Shown: one piece after another, positions 40,544-49,724 of the stretch
How positions within the stretch are numbered: the first letter of the stretch is position 1
Layout of the letters: the number at the start of each line of letters is the position of its first letter
Origin: Micromonospora coxensis
GTDB lineage: Bacteria > Actinomycetota > Actinomycetes > Mycobacteriales > Micromonosporaceae
Assembly: GCF_900090295.1 (NCBI RefSeq)
Contig: NZ_LT607753.1
Span: forward strand, 5,394,001-5,458,000
Direction: 5' to 3'
Length of the DNA: 64,000 nt
Program-made: the position numbers and the translations under genes
The notes under the pieces: generated by a model
The model's database searches: none
Seen by the model: only the letters and a program-made list of their open reading frames with translations
What the model was told of the DNA's origin: nothing

Positions 40544-40936
40544 TCAGGCCGTGGCGGCGCGGTGCGCGGCGGCGAGCCGCTTCGGCGCGCGGGCGTACCA
40601 GGCGTCGAGGATCAGCTCCGCCAGCTCCGACTCGCTGATCCGGTCCAGCCGGACCAGCACCGACGGGTGGCCGTCGAAGTGCGGCGTGGTGAAGTGGACC
40701 GTGGGGTCGTCGGCGAGCAGGGCCTCCTTGACGCCGAGGTCCGCGACCAGCACGCCGAGGACGGGCCCGTCCGGGGCGGCGTCGCCCAGGGCCTCACGGT
40801 CCGCCCGGCGCAGCGGCCGTTCCCAGACGAACGACTTGTCCCGCACCCGCCAGGCCGGCAGACCGTCGTACGACGGCCGCTCCGTCGTCTCCGGCAGGGC
40901 GAGCGCGAGCCGGCGTACGTCGTCCCAGGTGGCCAT
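40544..40936 (-). CDS. MmcQ/YjbR-family protein
   Basis: 130 residues from ATG 40936. MATWDDVRRLALALPETTERPSYDGLPAWRVRDKSFVW, then PSVLVRLDRISESELAELILDAWYARAPKRL, is the YjbR domain. Related to but diverged from the copy at 31440. Function unknown. Convergent with the small gene at 40287. Confidence 0.87.
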   Translation of the reverse strand: MATWDDVRRLALALPETTERPSYDGLPAWRVRDKSFVWERPLRRADREALGDAAPDGPVLGVLVADLGVKEALLADDPTVHFTTPHFDGHPSVLVRLDRISESELAELILDAWYARAPKRLAAAHRAATA

Positions 40937-40992
40937 GGTCCGACGATACGACGGCCGGGCCCGGCGCAGGGGGCGCGCGGGTGCGGCGCGTG

Positions 40993-41508
40993 TCAGGGCA
41001 GGGGGTGGGCGATGTGGCGGGCGTGGTCGGCGACGGCGGCGGCGGTGACGGTCGCCTCCAGCGGGAGCATCTCCAGGCAGCGGCGTACGGCGGCGGCCAT
41101 CAGCGTGTTCGGCACCCGCATCGACAGGGTGCAGTGCGGCACCCACCGCCCCGGCAGGTACTGCTCCGACAGGGCGATGCCGGCCCGGGCCAGCCGGTCG
41201 TGCACCCGGGCGTGGTGGGCGAGCAGGTCGGCGGTGGGGGTGACGCCGAGCCACAGCACCCGGCCGACGAACTGGCCGGCGTACTGGAAGCTCAGCCGCA
41301 GCGGGGCGGCCACCGGGGTGCCGTGCAGCGCCTCGGCGACCCGGTCCGGGTCGAAGCGGGGCGCCACCGCCAGCGACACGTGCGGCCGGTGCCGCTGCTC
41401 CAGCAGCGAGCGCATGCTCTGCACCCCCTCGGCCTCCAGCGCGTCCCAGAGCACCCGGATGCGCCGGGTGGCGTCGGTGTCCAGATACAGCTCGAGCGCC
41501 GCGACCAC
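40993..41508 (-). CDS. 2'-5' RNA ligase-family protein (2H phosphoesterase superfamily)
   Basis: 171 residues. The two catalytic His motifs are present: RPHVSLAV (H-x-S) near residue 42 and VPHCTLSM (H-x-T) near residue 124. LELYLDTDATRRIRVLWDALEAEGV opens the fold. Members act on 2',3'-cyclic phosphates or 2'-5' linkages in RNA or nucleotides. Starts 80 nt from the divergent DinB gene. Confidence 0.88.
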   Translation of the reverse strand: MVAALELYLDTDATRRIRVLWDALEAEGVQSMRSLLEQRHRPHVSLAVAPRFDPDRVAEALHGTPVAAPLRLSFQYAGQFVGRVLWLGVTPTADLLAHHARVHDRLARAGIALSEQYLPGRWVPHCTLSMRVPNTLMAAAVRRCLEMLPLEATVTAAAVADHARHIAHPLP

Positions 41509-41588
41509 GTGATCACCCTAGAGGTCGGGGTTTGTCCGCCCCCGGCGGCGGTACTGAGCCGGGGACCGGACGGCGTGAGGAGCATCCC

Positions 41589-42098
41589 GTGGACGTGAGC
41601 GACCTGCTGACCGAGACCTACGACCGGCTGCCGGACCTGGTGCGCGCGGCGGTGGACGGGCTGAGCCCCGACCAGCTGCGTCGGGCCCCGGGGCCCGGGG
41701 CCAACCCGGTCGGCTGGCTGGTCTGGCACCTGACCCGGATCCAGGACCACCACGTCGCGGACCTGCGCGGCGAGGAGCAGGTCTGGGTCTCCGGCGACTG
41801 GGCGGGCCGGTTCGGGCTGCCCGCCGACCCGGACGACACCGGCTACGGGCACACCCCGCAGCAGGTCGCGGCCGTACGCCCGGAGAGCGCGCAGGCCCTC
41901 GTCGACTACCACCTGGCGGTGGCCGCGCGGACCCGGACGTTCCTGGCCACGCTGACCCCGGCGGACCTGGACCGGGTGGTCGACGAGGCGTGGGATCCGC
42001 CGGTGACCCTCGGCGTACGGCTGGTCAGCGTGGCCGAGGACGACCTCCAGCACGTCGGGCAGGCCGCCTACGTGCGGGGACTGCTCGCCCCGGACTGA
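41589..42098 (+). CDS. DinB-superfamily (mycothiol transferase, DUF664) protein
   Basis: 169 residues from GTG 41589 with GAGGAG 6 nt upstream. GANPVGWLVWHLTRIQDHHVADLRGEEQVW gives the first metal His and H-x-x-R-I-x-D-H, and later VSVAEDDLQHVGQAAYVRGLL gives the third. This is the DUF664 branch common in actinomycetes. The 3' end overlaps the convergent GH88/105 gene by 31 nt. Confidence 0.87.
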   Translation: MDVSDLLTETYDRLPDLVRAAVDGLSPDQLRRAPGPGANPVGWLVWHLTRIQDHHVADLRGEEQVWVSGDWAGRFGLPADPDDTGYGHTPQQVAAVRPESAQALVDYHLAVAARTRTFLATLTPADLDRVVDEAWDPPVTLGVRLVSVAEDDLQHVGQAAYVRGLLAPD

Positions 42099-43054
42099 CC
42101 CGCGCGGCGCAGGGCGGCGTGGGCGAGCAGGTGGAACGCCTGCGCCTCGGCGGAGGTGCCCGGGCGGTCGAAGTGCGGGGCGCCGCTGACCGGCCGCACC
42201 AGCCCGTGCCGGTCGACCTGACGGTCGGCGGTGGCGAGCAGGTCCCGCCCGGCGTCGGCGTACGACGGCGGCAGCCAGCCGTCGGCCGCGCCGGTCAGGG
42301 CCGCGTACGCCAGCATCTGCGCGAGGTTCGTCTCCACGTGGCTGCCCCGGTCGTCGAGCACGTCGTGGAAGAGCCCGTCCGCACGCCGGTGCGCCAGGCA
42401 GGCGTCGAGCACCTGCCGGGCGTGCCCGGCCAGCTCGGCACGCAGGCCGTCCGGCCAGTGCGGCAGCAGCCGCAGCGCCCGGGTGATCCCGGCGACCACC
42501 CAGCCGTTGCCGGTGCCCCAGAGCTGAGGCTGCACCAGGGCACCGGTGTCGGCGTCCCAGCGGGCGGCGTAGAGGCCGGCGTCCGGGTCGTACAGCCGGC
42601 GGCGGTGCCCGTCCACCTGGGCCGCCGCCCGCTCCGGGTGCCCGCAGACGGCGAGCAGCGGCACCACCATGTACACGGTGTCCGCCCACACCTGGCGGTT
42701 GCCGAGCAGGTGGAACAGGGTGCCGTCGGCGGCCCGGGGCGCGTCGGCCAGCAGCCAGTCGAGCTGCCGCCGCAGCGCCACGGTCCACCGCCGGTCGGGG
42801 TGCAGACGGGCCGCGAGCCGGACCGCCTCACCGCAGGCCGCGCCGTTGACCGCGCCCTGCTCGCCGGAGACGTCACCGAGCCGGCCGTCCGGGTGCTGCC
42901 GGGTCACCGCGGCGTCGGCGAGCAGCACGACCTCCTCGTCCCACCCCAGGTCGAGCAGGGCGTGGGCGGTCACGCCCTGCTCCCAGGACTGCCGCTGCAT
43001 GGTCAGCAGCGCCGTGAGCGCCCGGTCCAGCCGGGGGTCGTCCAGTGCGCGCAT
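42068..43054 (-). CDS. Glycoside hydrolase family 88/105-like (unsaturated glucuronyl/rhamnogalacturonyl hydrolase)
   Basis: 328 residues forming an (alpha/alpha) barrel. QRQSWEQGVTAHALLDLG near the start, VWADTVYMVVPLLAVCG in the middle (D in the W-x-D-T-x-Y-M motif is the expected catalytic residue) and QPQLWGTGNGWVVAGITRAL later are characteristic of YteR/GH105. No signal peptide, so it is cytoplasmic and would act on imported unsaturated oligouronides. No transporter is adjacent. Confidence 0.83.
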   Translation of the reverse strand: MRALDDPRLDRALTALLTMQRQSWEQGVTAHALLDLGWDEEVVLLADAAVTRQHPDGRLGDVSGEQGAVNGAACGEAVRLAARLHPDRRWTVALRRQLDWLLADAPRAADGTLFHLLGNRQVWADTVYMVVPLLAVCGHPERAAAQVDGHRRRLYDPDAGLYAARWDADTGALVQPQLWGTGNGWVVAGITRALRLLPHWPDGLRAELAGHARQVLDACLAHRRADGLFHDVLDDRGSHVETNLAQMLAYAALTGAADGWLPPSYADAGRDLLATADRQVDRHGLVRPVSGAPHFDRPGTSAEAQAFHLLAHAALRRAGQSGASSPRT

Positions 43055-43143
43055 CCTGCCTGTCGTACCACGGAACCGGGCGGTTCACCCGCCGCGGGTG
43101 ATCCGGACCCACCCCCGCCAGCGGCGTGTCGGCACGACCCCGG

Positions 43144-43860
43144 TCAGCGCCGGCCGGCGGGGCGGCCCTGCACGACCTCGTCCGCGTCGCCGCGTGGGGC
43201 GGGCACGGCCGGGTCGACCGCCGGCCCCCGGCCCGGACGCCGGGACAGCCCCCGGTCGATGCCGACGAAGAGGAGCCCGAGCAGCCAGAACGCGAAGGCG
43301 AAGAAGACCGCGCTGAGCGAGACGCCGGCGTAGCCGAGTTCTCCGGCATCGATGAACGGGTACGGATACCGGTGGACGACCAGCCCGCGCACCAGGGCGA
43401 AACCGAGGTACGCCAGCGGGAACGCCAGCCACCAGGCGGCGTAGCGGAGCCGCAGCCGACCGCGCTGGTCGAACAGCGCCCAGTCGGCGATGGCCAGCAG
43501 CGGCACGACGGTGTGCAGGAACTGGTTGCCCAGCGCCTCGCCGAGCGCCCGGTCCGGCTGGGGCATCGCGAACGGGCTGGCCGGGTTGGCCAGGACCAGG
43601 TGGTAGACCACGCCGGTGATGGTGATGTAGAGCGTCACCGCGCCCTTGAGTGCCGACGGCGGCTCCGGCAGTTCCTGCCAGGCCCGCCAGGCCGCGTAGC
43701 CGGCGAAGAGGCCCACCGCCACGTTGCTCTGGATGGTGAAGTACGGCAACAGGCCGGTGACCGTGGCCGGACCGAGCGCGGTGAGCACGATCCCGGCCAG
43801 CACACTGATGACGATCGCCAGGCGGAAGAGCACCGCCAGACGTCGACGCCGCAGACTCAT
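43144..43860 (-). CDS. Pr6Pr-family integral membrane protein
   Basis: 238 residues with about six membrane helices. LLPYFTIQSNVAVGLFAGYAAWRAW, then GAVTLYITITGVVYHLVLAN, NQFLHTVVPLLAIADWALF and HRYPYPFIDAGELGYAGVSLSAVFFAFAF are the conserved blocks of the Pr6Pr (FAR-17a/AIG1-like) family. The conserved His in TGVVYHLVL and LHTVVP may be functional. Basic C-terminal tail. Function in bacteria unknown. Confidence 0.9.
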   Translation of the reverse strand: MSLRRRRLAVLFRLAIVISVLAGIVLTALGPATVTGLLPYFTIQSNVAVGLFAGYAAWRAWQELPEPPSALKGAVTLYITITGVVYHLVLANPASPFAMPQPDRALGEALGNQFLHTVVPLLAIADWALFDQRGRLRLRYAAWWLAFPLAYLGFALVRGLVVHRYPYPFIDAGELGYAGVSLSAVFFAFAFWLLGLLFVGIDRGLSRRPGRGPAVDPAVPAPRGDADEVVQGRPAGRR

Positions 43861-44257
43861 CGGGGCAAGCTACCAGCCCACCGGCCCGCGTCGATCGACG
43901 GTGCCCGGCCACCCCGGACCGGGCCGCCGCCGTGCTCCCGCCGGTGCGGGCGTGGACCGGGCCCGGACCTCCGGAGCCGGTGGCGCGCGCCGCACCGGGT
44001 GCCGGAGCACCCGGCTCGGTCACGGGTGGTCCATGTCGACGTCCACCCATGTCATCCGCTGGCGACGCCGGCCCCGCGCCGGGTCGTCGACCGGCGGATC
44101 GGGTACGCCCGCGCCGCCCGGCGGGACACATCGGCGGCCGTGGCCGGCGTACCGTACCCGCGTCGGCCACCCTTCTCCGGTCACCGGAGGCGCCGCCCGG
44201 TGACCGGGCCGCCGGCCCGGGGTGCCGTGCCCGGCCTGACCACGACGGGAGCCGACC
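43861..44257. other. Intergenic, about 400 bp
   Basis: No gene, repeat or clear hairpin was seen; it should hold the divergent promoters of the Pr6Pr and molybdopterin genes. Confidence 0.4.
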
Positions 44258-44944
44258 GTGCCGCTGACCGATGGGTCCTCCGCCGGGGCCGCCCGGCCGT
44301 TGCCGCCGGGGCAGCGCGTCGCGCCGCTGCGCCGCTTCGGGCTGCCCTGGTTCGCCGGCCGGGTCCCGGCCCCGCCCGTCGCACCGGTGATCACCATCGG
44401 TGGGGTGGTCCGCCGGCCGACCCAGGTCCCGGTCGCCGAGTTGACGTCCCTGGGCCCGCGCCGCGACCTCGTCGCCGACCTGCACTGCGTCACCACCTGG
44501 ACGGCGACCGGCCTGCGCTGGGGCGGGACGCCGTTCGCCATCGTGCACCTGCACCTCGCCGACCTGGTGCACCCGCACCCCCGGGCCCGCTGGATCGGGG
44601 TGACCGGTCTCGACGGCTACCGGGCCTGCCTGCGGCTCGACGACGCGCTCGCCGACGACGTGCTGCTCGCCGACACCTTCGACGGCGCGCCGCTGACCGG
44701 CCCGGTCGGCGCCCCGGTACGTCTCGTCGCCCCGCGCCAGTACGGCTACAAGAGCGTCCGGCACGTCTGCGCGATCGACTACCTGCTCGACCACGAGGGC
44801 GGCTCGGCCGGCTGGCTCGGGCACCCCCGGGCCCGGGTGGGACGGGAGGAGCGCAGCCGCTTCCTGCCCGGACGGGTGTGGCGGCCCATCTGGCGGCGGG
44901 CCCAGCCCCGGGTGCGCCGCGCCTACCATGCCGTCGACGGCTGA
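44258..44944 (+). CDS. Molybdopterin-dependent oxidoreductase (sulfite-oxidase-type fold)
   Basis: 228 residues from GTG 44258, GGGAG upstream. The Mo-ligand cysteine region is DLHCVTTWTATGLRWGGTPF. LVAPRQYGYKSVRHVCAIDYL matches the conserved (R)-x-Y-x-x-K-x-x-(K/R) part. Short single-domain enzymes of this type (YedY-like without the Tat signal) are common in actinomycetes. No Tat or Sec signal is seen, so it is cytoplasmic. Substrate unknown. Confidence 0.87.
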   Translation: MPLTDGSSAGAARPLPPGQRVAPLRRFGLPWFAGRVPAPPVAPVITIGGVVRRPTQVPVAELTSLGPRRDLVADLHCVTTWTATGLRWGGTPFAIVHLHLADLVHPHPRARWIGVTGLDGYRACLRLDDALADDVLLADTFDGAPLTGPVGAPVRLVAPRQYGYKSVRHVCAIDYLLDHEGGSAGWLGHPRARVGREERSRFLPGRVWRPIWRRAQPRVRRAYHAVDG

Positions 44945-45037
44945 CCGGCTGCGGGCGATCCGGGCCCGGGGTGTGCGTCGGAGTCGTCGGTCGAGCCCGG
45001 GTTCGACGCAGGCCGGCCGGGGACGTCGACAGCCGCC

Positions 45038-45838
45038 CTAGTCGGGGCGGGGCGGGTCCGTCCGGTCCGGCGCGGGCAGGGTCGGCTTGCCGGCCGGGAC
45101 GGGTGGCTCGGTCGGGACCGGCGGCGCCGAGGTGGGCGGGGCCGTCGGAGCGCCGGTGGCATGCTGCGTAGGGCGCCTGCTCGACCCGGCGGTGGGCGTG
45201 GCGTCGCCCCGGTCGGTCGCCGCGCCCGGGCTCTGTGCGTCCCTGATCGCCCGCTCGCAGTAGGCGGCGACCTTGTTGCGACCCCCGGCCGTGGTGATGA
45301 GGTCCGTGAAGACCGGGTTCTCCAAGGTCCGCCCGGGGTTGTCGCCGGCATCGGCCCGGTAGGCGCGGCACAGGCCGAGGATCGACGCCGTGGGGGAGGA
45401 GGGCGGCGCGTCGGTCGCCGCGGGGCTGCCCGACGGGTCGGCGCCGGCCGTGGCGGACGCGGTGGGCACCGGGGCGGCGGACGGCCGTGTGCCGGGATCG
45501 TCCCGCTCCGGCTGGCCGGGCAGCGTGCCGGTGACGGCGGCGAGCGCGACGCCACCGGTCGCCGCCACGGCGAGGGCGGCCAGCGCGACCTTCAACCCGG
45601 CCAGTCCGGCCAGGACACCGGTTCGGGTGGAGGGGGCACGGACGGGGAGCGGCGCTCCCGCGCGTGCCCGCTGGAACGCCTGCATGGCGGCGGCCTCCCC
45701 GCGCAGTTCGGCGGGGTGGGGCGCGGCGCGGACCGCTGCCAGGAGTCGTACCAGCGACGCCGGGCCGTCCTGGGGGTCGACGGCCGGACCGACGAGCAGG
45801 CGCTCGACGGTTTCCTGGTCCATGCGATGTGCGTTCAT
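45038..45838 (-). CDS. Single-pass membrane protein, anti-sigma-like layout
   Basis: 266 residues (starts at 45838 or at the second ATG, 45823). Short helical N-terminus (DQETVERLLVGPAVDPQDGPASLVRLLAAVRAAPHPAEL), a membrane helix near 86-104 (LKVALAALAVAATGGVALAAV), then a Ser/Pro/Thr-rich extracellular part with a helical segment RNKVAAYCERAIRDA. In this genus such genes usually sit behind a sigma factor, but none is next to this one, so anti-sigma function is unproven. Confidence 0.7.
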   Translation of the reverse strand: MNAHRMDQETVERLLVGPAVDPQDGPASLVRLLAAVRAAPHPAELRGEAAAMQAFQRARAGAPLPVRAPSTRTGVLAGLAGLKVALAALAVAATGGVALAAVTGTLPGQPERDDPGTRPSAAPVPTASATAGADPSGSPAATDAPPSSPTASILGLCRAYRADAGDNPGRTLENPVFTDLITTAGGRNKVAAYCERAIRDAQSPGAATDRGDATPTAGSSRRPTQHATGAPTAPPTSAPPVPTEPPVPAGKPTLPAPDRTDPPRPD

Positions 45839-46022
45839 CTCGTGTCCCTCAGCGCCGCCGGGCGGCGGGGCGTCACATCCACCGGGATCGGGGTGGTGTC
45901 GATCACGCCGAGGGTCGGGGAGGCGTCGGACCGTGGCCGGCCCGGGCGCGGACTCGCGGGCGAAGGACGGGCGGTGGGCCGTTCCCGGCGGGCCGTTCCC
46001 GGGCCCGCCGGGGCTGCCCGGG

Positions 46023-46529
46023 TCAGCCCATCGTCTTGGCCCCGTCGATGCTCTCGCGCAGGATGTCGGCGTGCCCGGCGTGCTGCGCGGTCTCGGCGAT
46101 CAGGTGCAGCAGCACCCGGCGCGCCGACCAGGTCGCGCCCGCCTCGAACCAGGGTGCCTGCGGCAGCGGCCAGGCGGTGTCGAGGTCGAGGGTGCCGATC
46201 AGCTCGTCGGTGCGGGCGGCGACCTCGGCGTACCGGTCGAGGAGGCCGGACAAGGTCTCACCCTCGGTCATCCGGAACGCGTTCTGCCAGTCGAGCGGCT
46301 CGGCCTGCATCGCCTCCTCGCCCCCGACCATGAACCGCGCCCACCGCTCCTCCACGGTCGCGACGTGCTTGACGAGCCCGCCGAGGCAGAGCTCGCTGAC
46401 CGTGCTGCGGGTCGCGGCCTGCTCGTCGGTCAGCCCCTGCACGGTCTGCCGCAGGAAGCCGCGGTGCAGGGTGAGGGTCTGTGCCAGATCGGCCCGCTCA
46501 CCGGTCAGAACCCGCTCCGAAGTGGTCAT
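46023..46529 (-). CDS. DinB-family protein (DUF664 type)
   Basis: 168 residues. TLHRGFLRQTVQGLTDEQAATRSTVSELCLGGLVKHVATVEERW carries the first metal His; RVLLHLIAETAQHAGHADILRESIDG carries the second and third in the typical H-x-x-x-E-x-x-Q-H-A-G-H-A-D motif. Conserved mycothiol-dependent transferase fold. Substrate unknown. Confidence 0.92.
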   Translation of the reverse strand: MTTSERVLTGERADLAQTLTLHRGFLRQTVQGLTDEQAATRSTVSELCLGGLVKHVATVEERWARFMVGGEEAMQAEPLDWQNAFRMTEGETLSGLLDRYAEVAARTDELIGTLDLDTAWPLPQAPWFEAGATWSARRVLLHLIAETAQHAGHADILRESIDGAKTMG

Positions 46530-46637
46530 CCGTCCGCCCTCCGTCGATGTCGTCGAGGTTCACCGTAGGCGGGACCACCGACAGTTTTCCGCCGTCGCGG
46601 GTTGTCGTGGCGGCCGTGGCGGGTAGCACTGAACGAC

Positions 46638-47534
46638 ATGGGTGAGATTCGAGTGGGCACCTCCTCCTGGGCGGACCGGACGCTGCTGCGCGCGGGCTGG
46701 TACCCGCGATCGGTGCGGACCCCCGCCGACCGGCTCGCCCACTACTCCCGCCACTTCGGACTGGTCGAGGTGGACACCTCCTACTACGCGGTGCCGGTGC
46801 CGGAGACCACCGCCGGTTGGGTGGCCGCCACCCCGCCCGGGTTCACCTTCGACGTCAAGGCGTTCAGCCTCTTCACCGGGCACCCGACCCCGGCGGCGAT
46901 GCTGCCCCGGGACCTGCGTCCGGCCACCGGCGGAACCCGGGTCCGCCGCCGGGACCTGCCGGAGGAGTCGTACGAGGAGTTGTGGCGCCGGTTCCGGGCG
47001 GCGCTGCAGCCGCTGGCGGCGGCCGACCGGCTCGGCGTGGTGCTGTTGCAGTTCCCGCCGTGGCTGGTGTGCGGCGCGGCCGCCCGGCGGCGCATCGTCG
47101 AGCTGGCCCGCCGGTGCCGGCCCTGGCGGGTGGCGGTCGAGCTGCGGCACGGATCCTGGTTCGAGGGCGCGGCGGCGGCCGAGACGGTGACCTTCCTGGC
47201 CGACCACGACCTGAGCATGGTCTGCGTGGACATGCCGCAGGGGCATCCCTCCTCGGTCCCGCCGATCATGGTGGCCACCGCCGAGCCGGGGCTGGTCCGG
47301 TTCCACGGGCACAGCCCGCACTGGACCGACGGCGGCAAGGAGGACCGCTTCCGGTACGCGTACTCCGACGGAGAGCTGCGCCGCTGGGCGGACCTGCTGA
47401 CCGACCTGGCCGGCACCACCGACGAGCTGCACGTGCTGTTCAACAACTGCTGCGAGGGGCAGGCCCAGCGGGACGCCGGCCGGCTGGCCGGGCTGCTCGG
47501 CGTGACCCCCGCGACGGAGCCCGCCGAGGTCTGA
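46638..47534 (+). CDS. DUF72-domain protein
   Basis: 298 residues from ATG 46638. IRVGTSSWADRTLLRAGWYPRSVRTPADRLAHYSRHFGLVEVDTSYYAVP is the diagnostic DUF72 opening. FTFDVKAFSLFTGHPT, VVLLQFPPW, VAVELRHGSWF and VRFHGHSPHWTDGG follow the TIM-barrel layout. LHVLFNNCCEGQAQRDA is the conserved end (N-N-C). Unknown function, suspected nuclease or sugar-related barrel. Confidence 0.93.
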   Translation: MGEIRVGTSSWADRTLLRAGWYPRSVRTPADRLAHYSRHFGLVEVDTSYYAVPVPETTAGWVAATPPGFTFDVKAFSLFTGHPTPAAMLPRDLRPATGGTRVRRRDLPEESYEELWRRFRAALQPLAAADRLGVVLLQFPPWLVCGAAARRRIVELARRCRPWRVAVELRHGSWFEGAAAAETVTFLADHDLSMVCVDMPQGHPSSVPPIMVATAEPGLVRFHGHSPHWTDGGKEDRFRYAYSDGELRRWADLLTDLAGTTDELHVLFNNCCEGQAQRDAGRLAGLLGVTPATEPAEV

Positions 47535-47596
47535 TCATGGCCGTTTGCGCCCCGGCGGGACGGGTACCGCGGCAGGGACGACAGGGAGGTGCGGTG

Positions 47597-47773
47597 ATGA
47601 CGCACGAGCAGCAGCGGCCGGGCGTGCCGGACGACGCGGAGGCCCGCCGGGTCCGCGAGGCCGAGGAGGCGCACGGCGGCAGCATGGCCCCGGGCGTGGT
47701 GGACGAGACCGGCCGGCCGGTGGCCGAGCCGCCGCCGGCGCCGGCCGGCGACGAGGACGGCACCGGCTCCTGA
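47597..47773 (+). CDS. Small acidic hydrophilic protein
   Basis: 58 residues from ATG 47597, with GGGAGG at 47584-47589. MTHEQQRPGVPDDAEARRV, then a Pro/Glu-rich stretch. Disordered, no family recognised. Good ribosome site and position 62 nt after DUF72 support expression. Confidence 0.6.
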   Translation: MTHEQQRPGVPDDAEARRVREAEEAHGGSMAPGVVDETGRPVAEPPPAPAGDEDGTGS

Positions 47774-47908
47774 CCGGGTACGACGACGCCCGGGACCGCC
47801 ACCTCGCGGTCCCGGGCGTCGTCGTGCGCGCGTCCGGTGTGGACCCCGGTGCCCGGACGCGACGCGTGCCGGCGACGGGGACGCGTCGCCGGCACGGCGC
47901 GCCGCCGG

Positions 47909-48703
47909 TCAGCCGGTGGTGGCGCTCAGCGCCGGCAGGTAGCCGGCGGAGTGCCCACTGGCGTTCGGGTGGTACGACTCGACGATCGGCCAGGTGGTCC
48001 CGTTGATCCACGGGCTGGACGCGCACACCCCGTGCCCGGCGAACCGGCTCCGGACGTCGACGTAGCTGAAGCCGGCCGCCCCGGCGCGCGCGGAGATCAC
48101 GCCGGACATCGTGTCCGAGCCGCCGTTGAGCAGGCTGCGCTTGTACTCGCTGATGCTGCCGAAGCCGCAGGAGCCCAGCTCGAACAGGCGCGGGTAGCCG
48201 AGCACCACGACCCGGGCCCCCGGCGCCCGGCTGCGGATCGCCCGGTACGTCTCGTCGAGGCGTCCCGGCAGCGTGTTGGTGATGTACGACTTGGCGGTGT
48301 TGACCGCGCCGGCGCAGCTGCTGTCGCTGCCGAGCCGGCAGGTGGTGACCACGTCGGCGAAGCCGGCGTCGTTGCCGCCGATGGAGATGGTCACCAGGTC
48401 GGTGCCGGAGTTCAGCGCGCCCAGCTGGTTGTTCAGCACCTCCCGGGTGGTGGCCCCGGAACAGGCGACGAAGCGGAAGGTGGCCACGGTGTGGCTGTTG
48501 GCCCACAGTTGCGGGTAAGCCTTGGGGCTGCGCAGGCAGGAGCCGCTGGTCCCGTCGTAGCTGTTGATGCCGACGCCGGAGGAGTACGAGTCGCCGAGCG
48601 CGGCGTAGTCGGTGCCGGCGGCGGCGGCCGGGGTGGCGAGCCCGAGGGTGAGGAGCAGACCGGCGACGAGGGAGCCGACCGCGGGGGTGGGGCGGAGACG
48701 CAT
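47909..48703 (-). CDS. Secreted SGNH/GDSL lipase or esterase
   Basis: 264 residues. Signal peptide (MRLRPTPAVGSLVAGLLLTL, cleavage near AAAA/G, residue 29). Catalytic blocks: YAALGDSYSSGVGI (nucleophile Ser), FVACSGATTREVL (block II Gly), ISIGGNDAGF (block III N-D), and SYHPNASGHSAGY (catalytic His, with D/Y-H-P). Six Cys pair as in Streptomyces SGNH lipases. Exported; acts on lipid or other esters outside the cell. Confidence 0.94.
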   Translation of the reverse strand: MRLRPTPAVGSLVAGLLLTLGLATPAAAAGTDYAALGDSYSSGVGINSYDGTSGSCLRSPKAYPQLWANSHTVATFRFVACSGATTREVLNNQLGALNSGTDLVTISIGGNDAGFADVVTTCRLGSDSSCAGAVNTAKSYITNTLPGRLDETYRAIRSRAPGARVVVLGYPRLFELGSCGFGSISEYKRSLLNGGSDTMSGVISARAGAAGFSYVDVRSRFAGHGVCASSPWINGTTWPIVESYHPNASGHSAGYLPALSATTG

Positions 48704-49280
48704 TCAGGGACCTCCGTGGTGAGGGGGGCCCACTTCGTAACATGGCGTCTACTCGCTGGTAACATTTCGACGGGTCGATCCCGCGCCTGGCGAAAAGCTG
48801 GCGGATCGGGGTTGCCGATCGCACGTTGATCGAAGACCATGGATGTGTTTGTGCCCGTGGTCCCCGGTGACGCCGGGCGATCGGCTGCGCACGCCGCGCT
48901 CCGCCGGCTCCCGAGGCACGCACGACGCGGCGGCCCGGACGAATCCGGACCGCCGCGTACGAAGACGGCTCAGGTCGGTGCGGCGAGCGCCCGCCGGGCG
49001 CGGACGTGCCGTCACCGGGTGACGCGTCGACGCGGTGGTTCGTCAGCCGGCCGGTGCGAGCGCCATGCCGGGCACCCTCCACCGCCGAGGGTGCGGAGCG
49101 CGCGGTGGCCGGACCGGGGCGCCGGTTCCGGGGCTGCGGGCCGTGCGTCGGGTCAGCGGCGGGGGCGGGTGACGTACGGCGGCGCGAGCCGCCCGCCCGG
49201 CGGCCTGCTCCCCGCCCTCGACGGCCCGCTCACGACCCTGCGTGCCCGATCCGGCGCGCCGGTGGGGTCCGGACGCGCGT
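48704..49280. other. Intergenic, about 580 bp, with lipase promoter
   Basis: No supported gene. ATGTTAC occurs twice on the minus strand within about 48740-48770, with an imperfect palindrome TACTCGCTGGTA between, a candidate operator for the lipase. A hairpin GCACCCTC/GAGGGTGC lies at 49072-49094. Confidence 0.4.
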
Positions 49281-49318
49281 GGGCCGTGCCCCAGGGCTCC
49301 TCGCCCCGGGCACGGCCC
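49281..49318 (-). terminator. Hairpin terminator of the disordered-protein gene
   Basis: GGGCCGTGCCC (49281-49291) pairs exactly with 49308-49318. It begins 17 nt past the stop at 49335. Confidence 0.6.
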
Positions 49319-49334
49319 GCTCGTCGTCGTCGTG

Positions 49335-49724
49335 TCAGTCCCGGCTGACCCCCTCCGGGTGCATCCCGGTGGCCTCCTCCAGGGCGTTGTCCGGCAGGTC
49401 GCCGCCCGCCGTGTCGTCCGGGAAGGTGCGGCGGGCCGGCGCCGGATCGGGTGGGGCGCCGGGGCCCGCCTCGGGGACCCGGGTCGGCTCGACCGGGCCG
49501 AAGCCGTGCCGCCCGGCCGGTCCGGTGGGCGCCGCCGGTTCTCCGGCCCGCCGGTCGCCGCGCCGTCCCGGCGGCACCGCGGTCTCCTCGCTCCCCTCGC
49601 CCATCGGGTCGTCCTCGCCGGCGCCCCAGGGCGGGCCCGCGTCGAAGCCACCCGTGGTGCCCCAGGGAGCGGCGGACTCCGGTCCGCGCTGCCCGCCGCC
49701 CGTCGGTCCCTCGTTCGCCGTCAT
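49335..49724 (-). CDS. Disordered hydrophilic protein, unknown
   Basis: 129 residues from ATG 49724 with GAGGTGA just upstream. Nearly all Gly, Pro, Glu and Arg (MTANEGPTGGGQRGPESAAP, ending PDNALEEATGMHPEGVSRD). No fold or family recognised; ribosome site and downstream hairpin argue that it is a gene. Confidence 0.55.
   Translation of the reverse strand: MTANEGPTGGGQRGPESAAPWGTTGGFDAGPPWGAGEDDPMGEGSEETAVPPGRRGDRRAGEPAAPTGPAGRHGFGPVEPTRVPEAGPGAPPDPAPARRTFPDDTAGGDLPDNALEEATGMHPEGVSRD

Noticed and set aside
48839..49348. 169-codon plus-strand open frame
   Set aside because: Arg/Pro-rich without domain or ribosome site, and it overlaps hairpins.
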